From: Rhyacichthys aspro
Taxonomy: Eukaryota > Chordata > Actinopteri > Gobiiformes > Rhyacichthyidae
Length of the DNA stretch: 64,000 bases
Assembly (NCBI GenBank): GCA_036850595.1
Contig: CM072155.1
Coordinates: 7,319,475-7,383,474 of the forward strand
Direction: 5' to 3'
Shown here: in pieces, positions 12,762 to 26,239 of the stretch
Numbering within the stretch: the stretch's first letter is position 1
Layout: every line of letters begins with the position of its first letter
The notes under the pieces: model-generated
The model's database searches: none
What the model saw: the letters and a program-made list of their open reading frames with translations, nothing else
What the model was told of the DNA's origin: nothing
Program-made: the position numbers and the translations under genes

Positions 12762-15700
12762 TCACTCCACAGCGAAGCCGCAGGTCTCCTCCACAGCCGT
12801 CAGGAGTTTCTCATAGAGCTTCTCATACGTCTCATATGGAGGGATGTCTATTCTGTTAAAACTAAAGAAAAATTAAGATAATTAGTAAAAGATTCAAAAT
12901 ATTAAATAATTCTACTGTTAATAAAAAAAACTAGTCCTACCAGGTGTGTGCCTTGGGTAAATTGTCCGTGTTGGCATCTATTAAATGGATGGTAAAGAGC
13001 CTTGGTCCTGCGGAACCTGTAGAACCTTACAAACATACATTCTAGTTATCACTGCTCTGCCTCGCTGCACAGAATCAACACTTAAAATAGAATGACATAT
13101 AGATGCAATTAAGGTAAGTAAGTGAATAGATTATATTAGCTGCTTTTGTGTATGGTATGTTGGTGCTGTGCATATTGTCTTTAAGTCAGTGGCTGACCCA
13201 CCCTGCAGTGCTTTGAACCCCTGTAAGGGGACTCTTGTTGATCCGGTGACAAACTGCAGCAGGCGTCCTCTCCTCTCTTCACTGAAGGCCTCTACTGCTT
13301 GCCAGAACCACCGCACCACGTTGCTTTCGCTTGTGCAGTGTTTGAGGCGCGTGTTGGTCTTCCAGTCTGCAAGGTCTATCTTACTCAAGCCACCGATGAT
13401 CAACTGGACAAGAGCAAAAACAAAAGTAGTTAAGGCAAGCAATGAGGAACATACAGCATGATTCTGATAACTGTACGGGCAAAGTAAGAAACCGGTTACA
13501 GAAAACACAAGTACCTCCAGTTCTTTATGGTCAAAGGGCTTGAGGAGATGCTGGGGGATGAGCTCACTGAATCCCTTCTGAAGAGCCAGAAACTGTGCCT
13601 CAATTCCACGCATAAACCTCCAGTTGACATAAAGTCTGAGAAGCAGGACAAGTTTACTCTCAGACAGGACAGGTTTTGTGCATTGTACATACCAAATATC
13701 AAGACAATTACATAGGAAGGAGTACATGAGAAAAACAGCTTGAAGTGATTAAGGGCAAATAAACCCCATAATAAGCTGACTGTTTTACCTTACATATTCC
13801 TTTTTGTTCTCTTCAGTGACTGGAATATTGCGTCCATTGGGCTTGAGTTCATGTTGTAGAAACTTCCCAAAGGCATTGTGTTCAACACAAAATGTGTGGT
13901 CCAGGACTGAAGTGATGTCGTTCTCTCTGTGCAGATTTCGCAGTACACCGCATTGAGATGGAAAATTTACACCAAACATTGCCCAAGTATGCAGATGTTT
14001 GAAAACTACTTACAATATCCAGACAAGGCTTTTGTGCAGTTCTGGGTCAGTGGTCTCCAGATCGCTGAGCTGGATGGGTTTGCCTAGCAGCTGTTTGTAA
14101 AAGGGCAGCGTGAAACTGCCGTTGATGTAGTGGCCATGGAAAACTGCAAGGCCCATCACCCGACCCACAAAATGGAAGTATGACAGATGGTCCTGAGGAA
14201 AAAACACAGTCAGTTAGTCTTGGGCCCACCCTCACTTTAGCACTTCCTGTTTTATGTACTCACAGGGTTAATGGAGGAGTCAGGGTTGATCTGTAGTGTG
14301 TAGATGTTGTCAGTGGAGTACTGGAACAGGCCGTAATAGGGGTTCAACATTTCATGACACAGCAGGTATAGCCATTCCCTACAGTAAAACAGCAGAATGT
14401 TAATTATCAAATATATCAGAACACCTTGGTTAGGCACATCCGCTTAAAATGATATGTTTCTAATTACACTACGTATTCACTGCAGAACAGATAACTCTTC
14501 AAGAATACCATGTTACAGCAAAAGAAGAAAACCTAATCATTTTAACTGAAGTTACTGTTAATACATGGAAGTGTTGTTCACCTGGCCACCCCACCATAGT
14601 CCAGACCTTCTTCTCCCCTGAACTTCACCATCAACCTCTTCTTGAGGTCTTTGGGTCTCATCTTCATTATTTGCCGATATGACTCCTATAATGACAAACA
14701 AATGATTGGACAAACTTGCACTGCACAGTTTCCTGAAAAGCACGTGTTCTTATGTTTTTAAACTTTTTAATAGACTAATATTTGCCCACCTCAAATATCT
14801 CCTCTCTGGACACTTCAATGCGGCAGTGACCAGCTTGCGGTTGCTGCAAGGACAGCTCGTGTCGGAGCAACTTCAACTTATGGACCAGGTCTCTTTCATA
14901 GCGGGCTGCCACGTCTCCTTCTCCTCCACCGCCGCCACCTAAGACCCCACCTCCACCTTCTTCACCCCCAATGTCCATCTGAGGGGCCTGGGACGTTTCT
15001 TTCACCTGGGATTGCTGGCTGCAAATGGGAGACAAGTGGAGAAACATGAATAAGGCAGAAATGACTCATGCAGGTTGCTAATTCGCAAATGCCTGTCAGG
15101 TACAGATAAAAGCAGCCATTTAAAAAAACACATTTTGTTGATTGTGATCCCTTGTAATTTTGACGTTCTCCAGAAAGCCAGTATTTGCAGTAATACTAGT
15201 TATTTCACCTGGAGGTGGCTCCCTTGTGCAACTCCTAAAAGAGGGTCTTGAATGAAAGCCGTTGCTGGTTGTGTGTGTGACATGTATGTTAATGACCATC
15301 AATTAAAGTGGAGTGGACAAAGCCTCCTACTCTCTGTTGCTTGCCACTTTTTATTCTCATCTTTTATTTAAAACATACAGTATAGACATCAGCTGCCACC
15401 AAAGGAGACTTGGGCCTTTTGTCTATATGTTGGTAGCTGTCCATAACCTGCCACTCAAACCTTACAGAGTGCTGTACAGAAATGTGTACCTGATAATGCT
15501 GTGTAGTCGTGGGTCAGTGAACTGTGTGGTTCGGTTGTTATGGTCCACAAAGTAGATGCGGCCAGACACAGTACTTCTGACCTCCCAGCCCACTGGCAAT
15601 GGACCAAGCTCCTCACAGCTCACACTGGCCAGATCCCTGCACAAGAGACCAGACTTTAGTCAGCAGTAATCCACTGCACTTTCAACCAACTTAATCTAGT

Positions 15701-18700
15701 GAGCCCTGAAGCAGACTTCTGTCCTGGCTCTGTCTAGGCCTGATCCTACATACTGTATGGTGTTAACCTCTCACATGGCATCTAGGGGCTGTATTATTCC
15801 TACCAAACCTGTTCTAGTAAACAGAGCATAAAATCTTAGCTTCTCAAGACGTTATTCTGTTCTATGGGGTACAACAGAAGCTCTATATATAATATATATA
15901 TAATCTGAGGTGTGCCCAATTTGACAAATTTTCAGCCATGTAGTTATAGCTACATGTGGTCTATGCCTTTTTCCTCTGTCACAAAGACCTACAAACCTTG
16001 CAGGGTTTATTTAAGGTTATTTAGAAGGAAATGCTTGGAACAGATGAGTATGATTTATTGCATGATGGTCATACCTGGGTATTCGAGGGTCGTGCCAGGT
16101 GCTGACACCAGTTTGTGTGTGGAGAAAATACACCTGGCCCTGCACTGTTGTTCGTTGCTCTGTTAAAAGAGAGAGATAGTGAAAGGTGCTGCGTGACACC
16201 GACACTGAAGACTTTACAATAATAATTAAATAACAAACGTTTCTCTTGTGACTGACCATATCCCTCTGGCAGGTCAGGGGGTTGGTGCCCGTGCGGCCTG
16301 TTCTGAGGGGTGTGCCCGTGGCCTCTCGATTCCTGCCCTCTGATTCGCTGGGCCTGCAGACGGTTCTCTTGACTGGGCGAGTCGAGGCGACAGTTACCGC
16401 CTCCCGCTGCGCCAGTCGGATCGGAGTAGGGCAGCGGCTCTTCACTAAAACATCCCTCAAAGACAGGTCTGCACACATTAAAACCTCAGTTTTATCACAT
16501 GAGGACTTTTTGATGTTCAACAGACGAGGAGAGGACTAAATAAAAGCTGACTCTGAATAAACCTTCAGACAAACAAAGCGCCTAAAGTGGGTTAAACTTC
16601 ATGTGGGATTTCAAAAGGAAGCACACAGCAACTGACTCACTCACCCGTCATTTTCCAACAGTCCTCGACAGTCCACCACTGGGCCGCCGCTGCCGATGCG
16701 GTCTCGTGTCTGTAAGCTCACTAGAGACAGATCAAAATGAAGGTCACATTACAAAAGGAGTTGAAAATACAGGAAAACAAATTATATTTATACAGAAGCA
16801 CAAGTTGGAGCATTATTTCAGTGGTAGGCAGGATCTCTCTTATTTATTTTGTGTTATTTGGAAATAATTTTTTGGAACAATATAGGTACAATGGCACAAT
16901 TTATGGTTCCAACTGTATGATACAGTCACAAGGAGGTATAGCTAAACACTATAGTCTGTTGATTAGAGATAACTGAAGCACGTCTTGTCATAATCCACAA
17001 ACAGAAAATGCTAAATGTTTTTCAAAAACAAGAGCAATGATTTTTAGCAGCAGTTGTTTTTTGGTTTAAATGGGGTTGTCCTAAAGCTCACAAATTGTAA
17101 AATAATAAGATTAAATAATGCATTAACTTTGAACACTTTAGGTTATAAATGAAATAGGAAGTCTCTATGTAAATGTAGGAAAGTTTTGACATGAACGTTC
17201 AGAAAGCTGGGCTTAAACTTTATTATTTAACAGTTTATTCCAGCAGCATACGGCTATACCTCCAGTCCAAGTTTTGAAAGTGTGACTTCTTACAGTTTAG
17301 ACTACAATATCTAGAGGAGTAGCCTTTTGGAATTATTGTGCCATCTCATTTTTAATCCTATTCCACATGAAACTTTTTGGACCAATTAGCATATAAATGG
17401 AATTCTGGGATGTGTTCGACATTGACCTTTGACAACCACAGTAATTGCATTTATGTTTGTGCCAATACAATGAAACGGTGAACTGTTCCCCTCACAGGAG
17501 TTGAATGAACCACCAACCCTGAGTCTGCTGTCATGATGCAGAGACATAAACATTGCTGCGGTGAGTGGAGATAATACATCTGTGTCAAGTCTTACCTACG
17601 ATCTGCCCCCGCACTGCGTCGCTGTCGGAGGGGTTCAGTTTACATAAATCTAAACGCTGGTCTGGAAGAAAAGAGTGGAGAGAGAAAATGGATCTACAGC
17701 AAAAAGTCTGTTTTATTTTCCACCTTGCTATTCATGGATACTTCGAATTCATCGATACAGTCGGCATCATTTTTTATCGTTCGACTTGAGGACTACACCA
17801 ACACTTACATCCTGTGTCTTTTAACCGGCTGATTGCGTTGGATAGAAGTCGTATGCAGCCCAAGAAACCTGCCCCCTGTCGTTTATGGATCTTTTTGTGG
17901 TTCCATATACTGATGGTGATGGAGTCTGTCTTTCCAATATAGCTGAAAAAAAAAAAAAAGACACAGGGTCATAATCCTAAGATTAACAGGACAATCTTTT
18001 TTTTTTTTTTTTAGAAATAAACTCACAGGTCATAGTGCTGGTTCCATTTGGGGTCCAGTGTGCTCTTGACTGTGTCTGTGGAGTGGCATTGACCTGATCC
18101 ATCCACCACAACCTTTGCAAATGGATCGGGTAGACCTGCACAATATTTACATTAACATAGCAACATAGATAGCTAACATAAATACAACTCTTTTGTTTCA
18201 TCTGTATTGCGTGAGCTTAAGATTGATTCTGGCAGACAAACAATTAGGCCTGTAGGTCAATCACAGCAGCTGGTAGAATACAATAATGATCCGTGTGAAC
18301 ATCCTGTCACATTATATACAACCATTTCTATTGTGTTCAATGCAGATAATGATTTGGGGCCATGTATAGAATGAGGATACTTACGGAAAAAGTCTTTCTT
18401 TGCGAGGTTCTTGGCACACAATACTGTAAAAGAGAAAAAAAAAGTCATTATAAACAACTGCCACACGCAAATATGTAAATGATACTGCGTGTAGGCTGAT
18501 CAACTGCTCCTCTGTGCTCCAGCATTCATTCGTGAGTAGGCTGATTTCTGCTCAGGGACAACATATGAATGCCAGAGGAATAGTCATGTATAACACAAGC
18601 AATATAGCAGTAAATTAAAGGTCAGAACAGCAGACTGTCTTCTAAAAAAAAGGGGAACTAAGCATTTTACTTTATTGAGCAAGCGATTGTTTTCCAAGTG

Positions 18701-21700
18701 TGAGACCAGACATGTGTCACTCTCGGTCACTTGTCATCATTTACAAGCCAAAAAAAACAACACATGACCGAACCACAATGAGACATATTTCTAAAAATGC
18801 AGTAGAGTGCAAGTTTAGGATAATGCCATGATTCATATGTGTGGCAAAAACAGAAACTTAAAGAAGTGACGACTTTAGTCAATAATAATGTAATTTGCAC
18901 AGCTATATTTAGCACATCAAGACACTGGAGTTTAGGAAATTAGACACAACCTCAGTCTTCATGTATAGGTGGAGGGGTGCAGCGAAATTTTGGTAAATCA
19001 AGACAGACTTTTCTGCCCATTATCACAAATTAATGCCTCTTAATATAAAAAAAAACAGTTAAAGATTTGTTTGATAACAAAGCACGCTGCTAGAAATGAT
19101 CACAGAGACCTCGGGGGAGTCAAATGGGCATTATTTAAGGTGAAAACATACAGTAGAAAGCACCTCGAGGCCAGGCAGTAAAATGCAGATTAACAGATGA
19201 TGGAAACAAAGAATGGCTGTCAATCTGTGCCGAGTTAACAATGGGGTAATGTAGGCATCATTTCAGAGGTAGAAAATGGAAGTGTTGTCACGGTTCAAAG
19301 GAACAAAAGCCTCCTAAGATCCATACAAACTGTGTCTAATTGATTCACTGTGGTCCCTAAAACAATACCATAGCCCTGAGCTACAATTTAAAATGTGTCA
19401 TGATTTAGTTTGACTCAGGCGGCTCTCAATGTAGGCAGTCATTCAGCGGGTGGCTTGGATGTGGTGAGTGTGGTGCCGAGCATGTGTCTGTCTGGTGAAG
19501 CCTGGACCGTTTCCTGTGATTAACCCATAGAGAATGGCAGCAGGATATCCGTCCCGTCCAGTGCTTCTTGTGACTCACACATTCCACAGAGAGACTCTTC
19601 TTTTCTGCTCGTCTACAATGACAGAGGCGCGTCGGGCCAGGCAGAGCGCTGGCTTTAATTTGGCTCTTCCTCTTCATTCAGGCAGCAGTACAGGAAGCCG
19701 GCCTCAATCGCTGCTGCGCTGTCCGTCCCTTTCACTCGGCGGTCTCCAGCCAGAGACGGGGGACAGCCTTAATTTCAACCTCCTGTCTCTTTTTTTTCCA
19801 CCTCCTGACCAGCTCTTCGGAGGCATTGAATGTGTGACAATGTCTTTCACAGCATTTCAGGAAATTCCCAAATTTGCCAAGGTCAGAACTGGTGCAGACT
19901 CAAAGCTACAGTTCAGCTGCTATTCTCCCATTGATTCTGTCTTTTTGTATTTGTTTTTTTTCCCATTGCAAAAGCTGAGAACTGGAAAAAGCCAAGAGGA
20001 AAGAATACTATTCATTTAATCTTAAGGGAGCGCAAAGGAATTTTAAGTCAAAACATGTTCAGGGTGTAATCAATGATGACTAGTCTCTTTTAGTGGGTAT
20101 ACAGCCTAAAAAGATACTTGCTTTAAAGGTGGACTCAGCAATATAAATAAACAACAATGTTTTACCATATTGTGTTTTCAAGTAGCACAAGCCTTAATCT
20201 GTCTAATGGATCCAAAATGCATCACTAATAAAATAAAAGACCCTTTTATCCAATCAGAAGAAGGAACCCAGAAGAAGGCTCAATAAAATCCCTGTTTGAG
20301 GTAAATGAGTAAGTCATCTTCATTAATTGATGCTTTGAAATACATTAAATATAAAGATCACTACAAAAACTGCCACAATAACTTATTCACTTATATCACC
20401 TTTGATCTCTTGCACATTTTCCATAAGAAAATCAGACTGTGAAGCTATATTGACAGTTTATTATCCCTGCATCTTTAAAATGCACAATATATGCATCAAA
20501 AAAGACTAAGAGATCAATTTTAATGTTACTTCTATTTCAGACAGTCACTTATTCAAAGCAAAAAGAGTTCAATCAGACGGAGCCTTAACAGGAACTAAAA
20601 CAAGCTAATTAAATAGTTTCTGCCTCTTTATTGCTTTAGTTTTTCACACAGGAAAACTCAATATTCAGGTGCTGCAGGTTTAGTATGCAAGTTATCTAAA
20701 TGTTCTTAGTAAAGTCTCTTAAGGAAGAATTGCAGTCCAAGGCAACAGATAAGTCAAGAGCCCAAATGTCCACAAATCAAATTAACGCCAGTCGCTCAAC
20801 TCTCAAATCCGGGGCCGAGGAGGACGTAGAAGACCTCATTTCCTCTGGGCTCACAAACCAAAACAGTAACAGCCAGGCACGTGAGCCAATATCTCGCCTA
20901 CTTAGTAACCCTTCCTGGTCGGGCATCCAAACACACACAGAGGAGACCAGACAGGTTTGGGTGGCCACCGCTGATCTAATACTCGTGTTGAGAAATTGTT
21001 TTGTGGCACTGTCTGAGTATTCTGCATCGCTCACGTCTAATATTTGTGGATAACCTGTGTGTATTTGTCTGTTAAGATTCTGCACATGGGGAAAGGCTCA
21101 GTCAGTGAGAGGATTACAAGTGCTTATGTTGCTCCCTAAGCAACCATGACTTCCCCCCTTTCCCTCTCTTTCTTTTTACCCAGGCTTTTATATCCATTCC
21201 CATTTATTCAAACAGACTTCTATTCATCTCGTTCCTTCTTGTCTCTATTCATCATTAAGGTTACCCCTCTTCTTCCACTTTTCTGAGCATGATTAGAGTT
21301 CAATGTCACTGGACTGGATTGGCACATGGGCACTCGGGAGTGTAACCCAAGTAGCTGGCAGCAGTACCTGAGCTGCACGTGTTGCAACCGTGAGCAAATG
21401 AATCTTATCCCACTGACTGATCCGCTGACTCTTTCGACAACTACCCGTTAAAACCTTTTAAAAATCGCATTAGCGCGTTCACAAAAAGGCTGTTTTATTG
21501 TAGTTTTTGACCTACTTGTTTCCTGCTTTTGTTGAACACTGCTCTGTGAGTGTTGCTCATTCGAGTAGCTCTGTTCTTATGATGAAATAAAAGTACAATT
21601 ATTCAAAAAGTTTCTATTAGGGCTACATAATATTAGGTACATTAATACATCAACAGGACTTCGTACAAATGTCAATTACAAACAAAGACAAAGTCTGTTG

Positions 21701-23778
21701 ATGTTATTTAATTAAATAGAATATGAATGTTTCACTGAGCATTAGACCACCAATAAAAAAAAACAGATCACCAGCACCTTGAAAAACTAAAAATAAAGAG
21801 CACTGGTTTAACTATGCGTAGTAGTTTGGAGACTCTGGTTGACGTTGAGCAACAGACGGATGGATGCTTTACTGAACAACATGGGCCGCCATCTGTGCTT
21901 GGCAAAAACTCCTTGTTCCCATCTGCCATGAAACTGTACAATCAATTTCAAGTCATTTGAAGACTGACTTTCCTTTTGGGGATTAATAAAGTTGAATTCT
22001 AAAACTAGTTGGCATGAGTCCATGCTAAGCTACCTGTGGTCTGGTCTCATTCCTTGAAACACAAACGCCAGCCTTAGCCACAACAGCCTCTCCCTCTGGT
22101 TACACGCACAGGCACAACACAATGTTTTGAATGTGAACTAGAGTGGGCTTTGCGTGGCCTTTTGTCTGTGCCCCCGCCTCAGACACGCGGGTCTTTCTGA
22201 TATAGGCCAAACAACCCCTCACTGACAGACTAAACAAAGCGCTGGCCAGCCAAGCAGCATTGCACTACCATTGGCTCATTGTACATTCCTCACCCAATTA
22301 GGATTCCTCTCATACCTGTGGGGGCGGGGCACAGTCAGGGCAATAACCTCGGGTCACATCTGAGCTCAAATAATGAGGTGCTGGTTTACGCAACTGCAGT
22401 CTCTACTGTTCCTCAAATCGTGACTGGTTTTAAACACATCTGCAATATGTAACAAAACTAACTTCACTGATCATACTTGGTCAGGCATTATGCTATTGTC
22501 TGATGTTTTTTGTTTTAATATAATATCAATGTTTTTCTCCTTAGCCTCACTAAAATAATCTCAGCATGATACACTGGTATTACTCTTTTTGTTAATATAG
22601 TTTGCCTCTCAAAAAGCGCTTCATTATCTCTTGGTGTGTTGAGCTGGAGTTAATGAGGTGGAACTGTTAGGTCTGTAAAGCCAATAGAGGTTTATGACCC
22701 TGACAAATATCTTTACCAGGACTGTTATAAATAAACAACAGGACATTGGGGCGTTTTATCTAAGGATGTCTGTGACAAATGTGTTCATTGGTCCTTGGAA
22801 GTTACTGTTAAAGATTACTAGTAGAAAATGATTCGCATTGTCAGTATGAAGAAAACATTTTCACTGCTCTCTAAACCGGTTATATTTTTCGTTTGGAGTC
22901 AGAAAAGGAGAAGGCGTCTGCCCAGATGTACACAGTGGTCATTTCCATCTGAATAAAGGCCCCTGAGTGGCCAATAGGGTTACATTAGCTACAGTAAAAC
23001 CTTTTGTTAAACACTAGATGCACACTGTTAGATGAGTCTGAACTGGATAAGTTTGAACAACCTCTTTTTGAAGCGCAAGATTTCCAAAAAGTGAGCCTCA
23101 TCGAGTTTATCCAGTCAGACATTAAGTATAGTTTCAGCTGACACGGTGGCGAATTGCCAATCAATACTGGGCAATGTGGCTAGCATGCCAACAACAAATC
23201 CAGCGACACATCGATTAATAGAGATGCACTAGTTCGACATTTACATGTATTCTTTAGTATAGAGCACGTCGCATTCAGGTCAAGCGAGTTCGTCTAGTGG
23301 TCAGCAGCAAAAATGGGTGTAGCGAGCATTAGCGGTCAATGCTAATTTCATTTTCACTTTAAGCTAACACCCGCAGGATAAATCAAACAAGTCCCATTAC
23401 TCTGTACAGTTTCATGTTATTGTTATTATGCACCAGCTGCCCCAACAAACTAAATAATATTTGGTTTTGTCTCAGCTCAGCACTGCTTCTTTTCTCCGGT
23501 CATTTGGTTAGCATGAAGCTAAGCTAACAAGCTAGCACTTGTGTTGCTGTGTTTGCCATAAAAACCGGATGTTTAGGCAAACAGCAGAGCCGAGAACATC
23601 CACAAACACGTCTGGCTCGTCATTTTACTTTTATAAGAAGACACAACACTTTGTCAAAGTGTAGACGAACAAGTTAAAGTTGAAACGTGCATTGTAAGTT
23701 TATTCTCTTGGTCTGGCTTTTACCTGTCAGTCGGATTTTGATGCTGGACCCGTTCCTCCGAGACCCAGGGTTCGACAT
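12762..23778 (-). CDS. smurf1: E3 ubiquitin-protein ligase SMURF1 (C2-WW-HECT), complete
   Basis: NEDD4-family HECT ligase that in other vertebrates ubiquitinates SMADs and RHOA. Exons: 23778-23724, 18423-18385, 18135-18027, 17942-17809, 17661-17596, 16720-16645, 16468-16257, 16159-16075, 15636-15490, 15018-14790, 14685-14582, 14378-14264, 14192-14014, 13926-13789, 13635-13515, 13403-13202, 13025-12941, 12861-12762. All phases join, giving 731 residues, the length of the shorter human SMURF1 isoform. Start MSNPGSRRNGSSIKIRLT matches the family. C2 domain about 15-130; WW domains about 227-258 (LPEGYE, Tyr for the first Trp) and 272-305 (LPVGWE); HECT about 385-731, ending EETCGFAVE. The catalytic Cys is residue 699 (KAHTCFNRID). 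A Gly-rich linker (325-342) separates WW2 from HECT. SMURF1 fits better than SMURF2 because it has two WW domains and sequences such as PIQLSDLE and LLKPFDHKELE. Confidence 0.97.
18424..23723. other. smurf1: smurf1 intron 1 (5.3 kb)
   Basis: Longest intron of the gene, separating the 18-codon first exon from the rest of the C2 domain. It holds a LINE 3' end (separate entry). Open frames near 19534-20019 and 20700-21085 have no recognisable domain. No RNA gene was recognised. Confidence 0.7.
21790..22000 (+). mobile_element. 3' end of a LINE retrotransposon
   Basis: On the plus strand a frame ends NSLFPSAMKLYNQFQVI and stops at 21958-21960. This matches the usual C-terminus of fish L2/Rex1-like reverse-transcriptase proteins. 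It is followed by the tail CCTTTTGGGGATTAATAAAG, typical of such elements. Most of the element is missing, as expected of 5' truncation at insertion. The left boundary and family are approximate. Confidence 0.55.
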
Positions 23779-23989
23779 CACTCCGAAGAAAACGACCACA
23801 CAAACTTGGAGTCTCCCCAAATCACCAGTCTTACAACTTTGTGGGAAAACAACAAACTTCTGTTTCAAATCATGCGGCTTGGTGGGGTTTTCCTCTTCGG
23901 CAAACCTGTATTATTTCATCGTGAAGTCCTGCACTCCTTCGAAATCCAACAACACAGGAGAACATTTTCGGGCAGGCTCAAGCACGTAC

Positions 23990-23997
23990 TGACGTCA
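23990..23997. promoter_or_regulatory. smurf1: Consensus CRE (TGACGTCA) upstream of smurf1
   Basis: A perfect palindromic cAMP-response element, 212 bases upstream of the smurf1 ATG. It is followed by a CpG-richer stretch (24000-24065). Position and sequence fit a proximal promoter site for CREB/ATF factors. Use in vivo is inferred. Confidence 0.4.
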
Positions 23998-24065
23998 TGT
24001 TCTTAACGTGAAGAGCGTTACGTGCTCGCGTCCGGAAAGCGTGGGCGTGCTCGAGAGGCGAGAAT

Positions 24066-26016
24066 TTTATATCTTCCTCATTTTAGGATTAGTGTCACAT
24101 TTTTATCACTTTAAGCGTAACAATCATTGTCACACTGAGCCTCATATTATTGGCCACAGAGAGAACAGGTTTTTATTTCATACTCCAACTTGAAAGATCA
24201 TGGACCAAAAGGTTTTTTGGTGGTAAGCAGCCTGTAGTCATTAATTATTAGCTAAAGTGAAACTTTCACTCAGACACGACCTGTCTAGAACTTTGCCATA
24301 ATCACTTGAAGTCTAAAAATTAAACATAAACAATTTTTAGTATAGTAAGTATTTTTGAACTGAATCTACAACAATCCAGAGGTAGATGTAGGAATTCAAT
24401 TCAAAGACTACTTAGGTTGCTTTTGATTTATTGAACAAATAAATAGTTTTATTGCATAAACCCGGTCATGTCTCACAACATGAAAGTCAAGTGTAATCTT
24501 CTTTCTATCTTAAAACTAACTTTCTATCTTAAAAGAATATTTAATATTTATATAATAGCTATTTATTTGTCCCATTCTTCCTGAAAAGAATATTTAATAT
24601 TTTTATTTTATTTGATATGTGTATGTAAAATCCCATAGTGTAAAGTATAGACTTACACACTGAAAGACTGCTATGTGCTGTGGTGCCTAGAGGTTAAAGT
24701 CGCTGAAAGGGCAGGGATAAGGCAATGAGGATTTGGCTCCGCTGTAGAACCAGGGTTAGTTTCACGGCGGCAGTATTAGTGGCTGGAACAATAGACCCTC
24801 TCACAGCCTGTTTACAGGACACTGTAAATCCATGTAAGAAGTGAAGCGGCTTGTGGTCACCACAGGCCCAGACAGTCTGCACTTTTCCTATTCTTCCTCT
24901 TCCTCCATGCAGATTTAAAGTCATCACAGACATCAAAGACATCGCAAGAGACCACTTTGCAATCTAGACAAAGTACATAGGACTCGTGTTGCCCCATATT
25001 CTCAGATTTTACTTGATTTTAATTTTATGTTTGTATGCTCCTTTTTTCATGAAATGTGTTTTAAGCCTGCATTTTCTTTTTAGATTTCTCTTCCTCTTTG
25101 ATTCTTTCTCTCATTTTGATCAAATGGTTTACTTAAACATGCCAACACTTCACAGGTGGTTGCAGTAGCACCAGGGACAGATGATTTGACCGTGCCATAT
25201 TGGCCGAGTACAGCTGTTCGTGTAATTATGTGATTATGTGTGTGTTTGTGTTTCGGTGCATGTTGATCAAAGCGCTGTTGGAACTCCTGAGACCAACTGA
25301 GTGTGTTCACAGCTACTTATATCATTCCAGTCATACAGACAAACTTAGTTAAGCCTCAAGGGATGCGCGGTTAATGAAGATGAAGTCAGTTTTTGCTGTA
25401 AGTTGTTTGAAGATAAGATCAGCCAACTCTGACTTGGCTTCTTTATTGCCTCTTTATTATAAATACATTTAGGTATGACAAGAAAATAAAATAGTTTGCT
25501 CAATCTATTTATTATTATTTTAAACAGGATGCTACTCTGAGAATACCAGAACAGGCACTGGTTGAGCCACAATATGGACATGATTTTTACAAACATAGGT
25601 GAGTTACTTGGGCAGTTTTAAATCAAAATGCTTTCATGTATAATTCATTTTTGCTTCCTTTTGATTTAGCCATCTTTTGCAATCAATTGTAATTTGACCA
25701 AACACAAGCAAATGGTTATCTATGCCATAATTATTATTCCAGATTCCTTACTCAGACCAAATCCTGTGAGAACCTATGATGCTAAAAGACACAGGCATGT
25801 TGGAGGTGGGACTGAGGTGTGTTGGGAAAGGAGGAGAGAGTGATGAGGTGAGGAAAGGAGATGGGTTCTGCCTGAGTGATGACTTTCCAGGGGAACCTTA
25901 AATGGACTGGAGTTAGACTGAAGAATTCCCAGATCCATCGCTGTCAGTGGTTTGCAAAAGACAAATCAGAGGGATGAGACCTTGGGGTAGAGGCTGGTTT
26001 GAGTTGTGCCCATTTC
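24066..26016. other. Intergenic space between divergent smurf1 and myh16
   Basis: About 2 kb of AT-rich sequence between the two gene starts. It must contain at least part of the myh16 control region. I saw no coding exon or clear repeat family; the short open frames lack codon structure or recognisable domains. Confidence 0.5.
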
Positions 26017-26102
26017 AGGAATGAGACAGCCTGATATATAACTGCTCCAGCATCAATGTATACACCCATAGTTGTCTGAAGAGCACCTCTGATTCCTGCC
26101 TT
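26017..26102 (+). promoter_or_regulatory. myh16: Candidate core promoter and non-coding first exon of myh16
   Basis: TATATAA lies at 26035-26041. An M-CAT motif on the minus strand (AGGAATG, 26017-26023), a TEAD-factor site common in muscle promoters, lies 12 bases before it. A good donor (CCTTG|GTGAGT) follows at 26102/26103. A short untranslated exon from about 26065 to 26102 would splice to an acceptor such as CCCAG (near 26188) or AGCAG (near 26201), before the ATG at 26240. Sarcomeric myosin genes commonly begin with non-coding exons. Confidence 0.4.
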
Positions 26103-26239
26103 GGTGAGTGTTAAACCTGTACATCCTGTAAAAATTCACTGTTTTCTATATTTGAATATCTTTGTCTGATGTTGTAAAGTGGTCCCAGGTTGTGTGAGCA
26201 GGTTTTTCGCTCGGTCAACGTGCCTCGGCAGCAGCAGTC

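Noticed and set aside
19534..20019. 161-residue plus-strand open frame in smurf1 intron 1
   Set aside because: No recognisable domain, starts and ends without splice or promoter support, and looks like chance openness.
20700..21085. Overlapping open frames on both strands in smurf1 intron 1
   Set aside because: Neither shows a known domain; both strands being open over the same stretch argues for chance.
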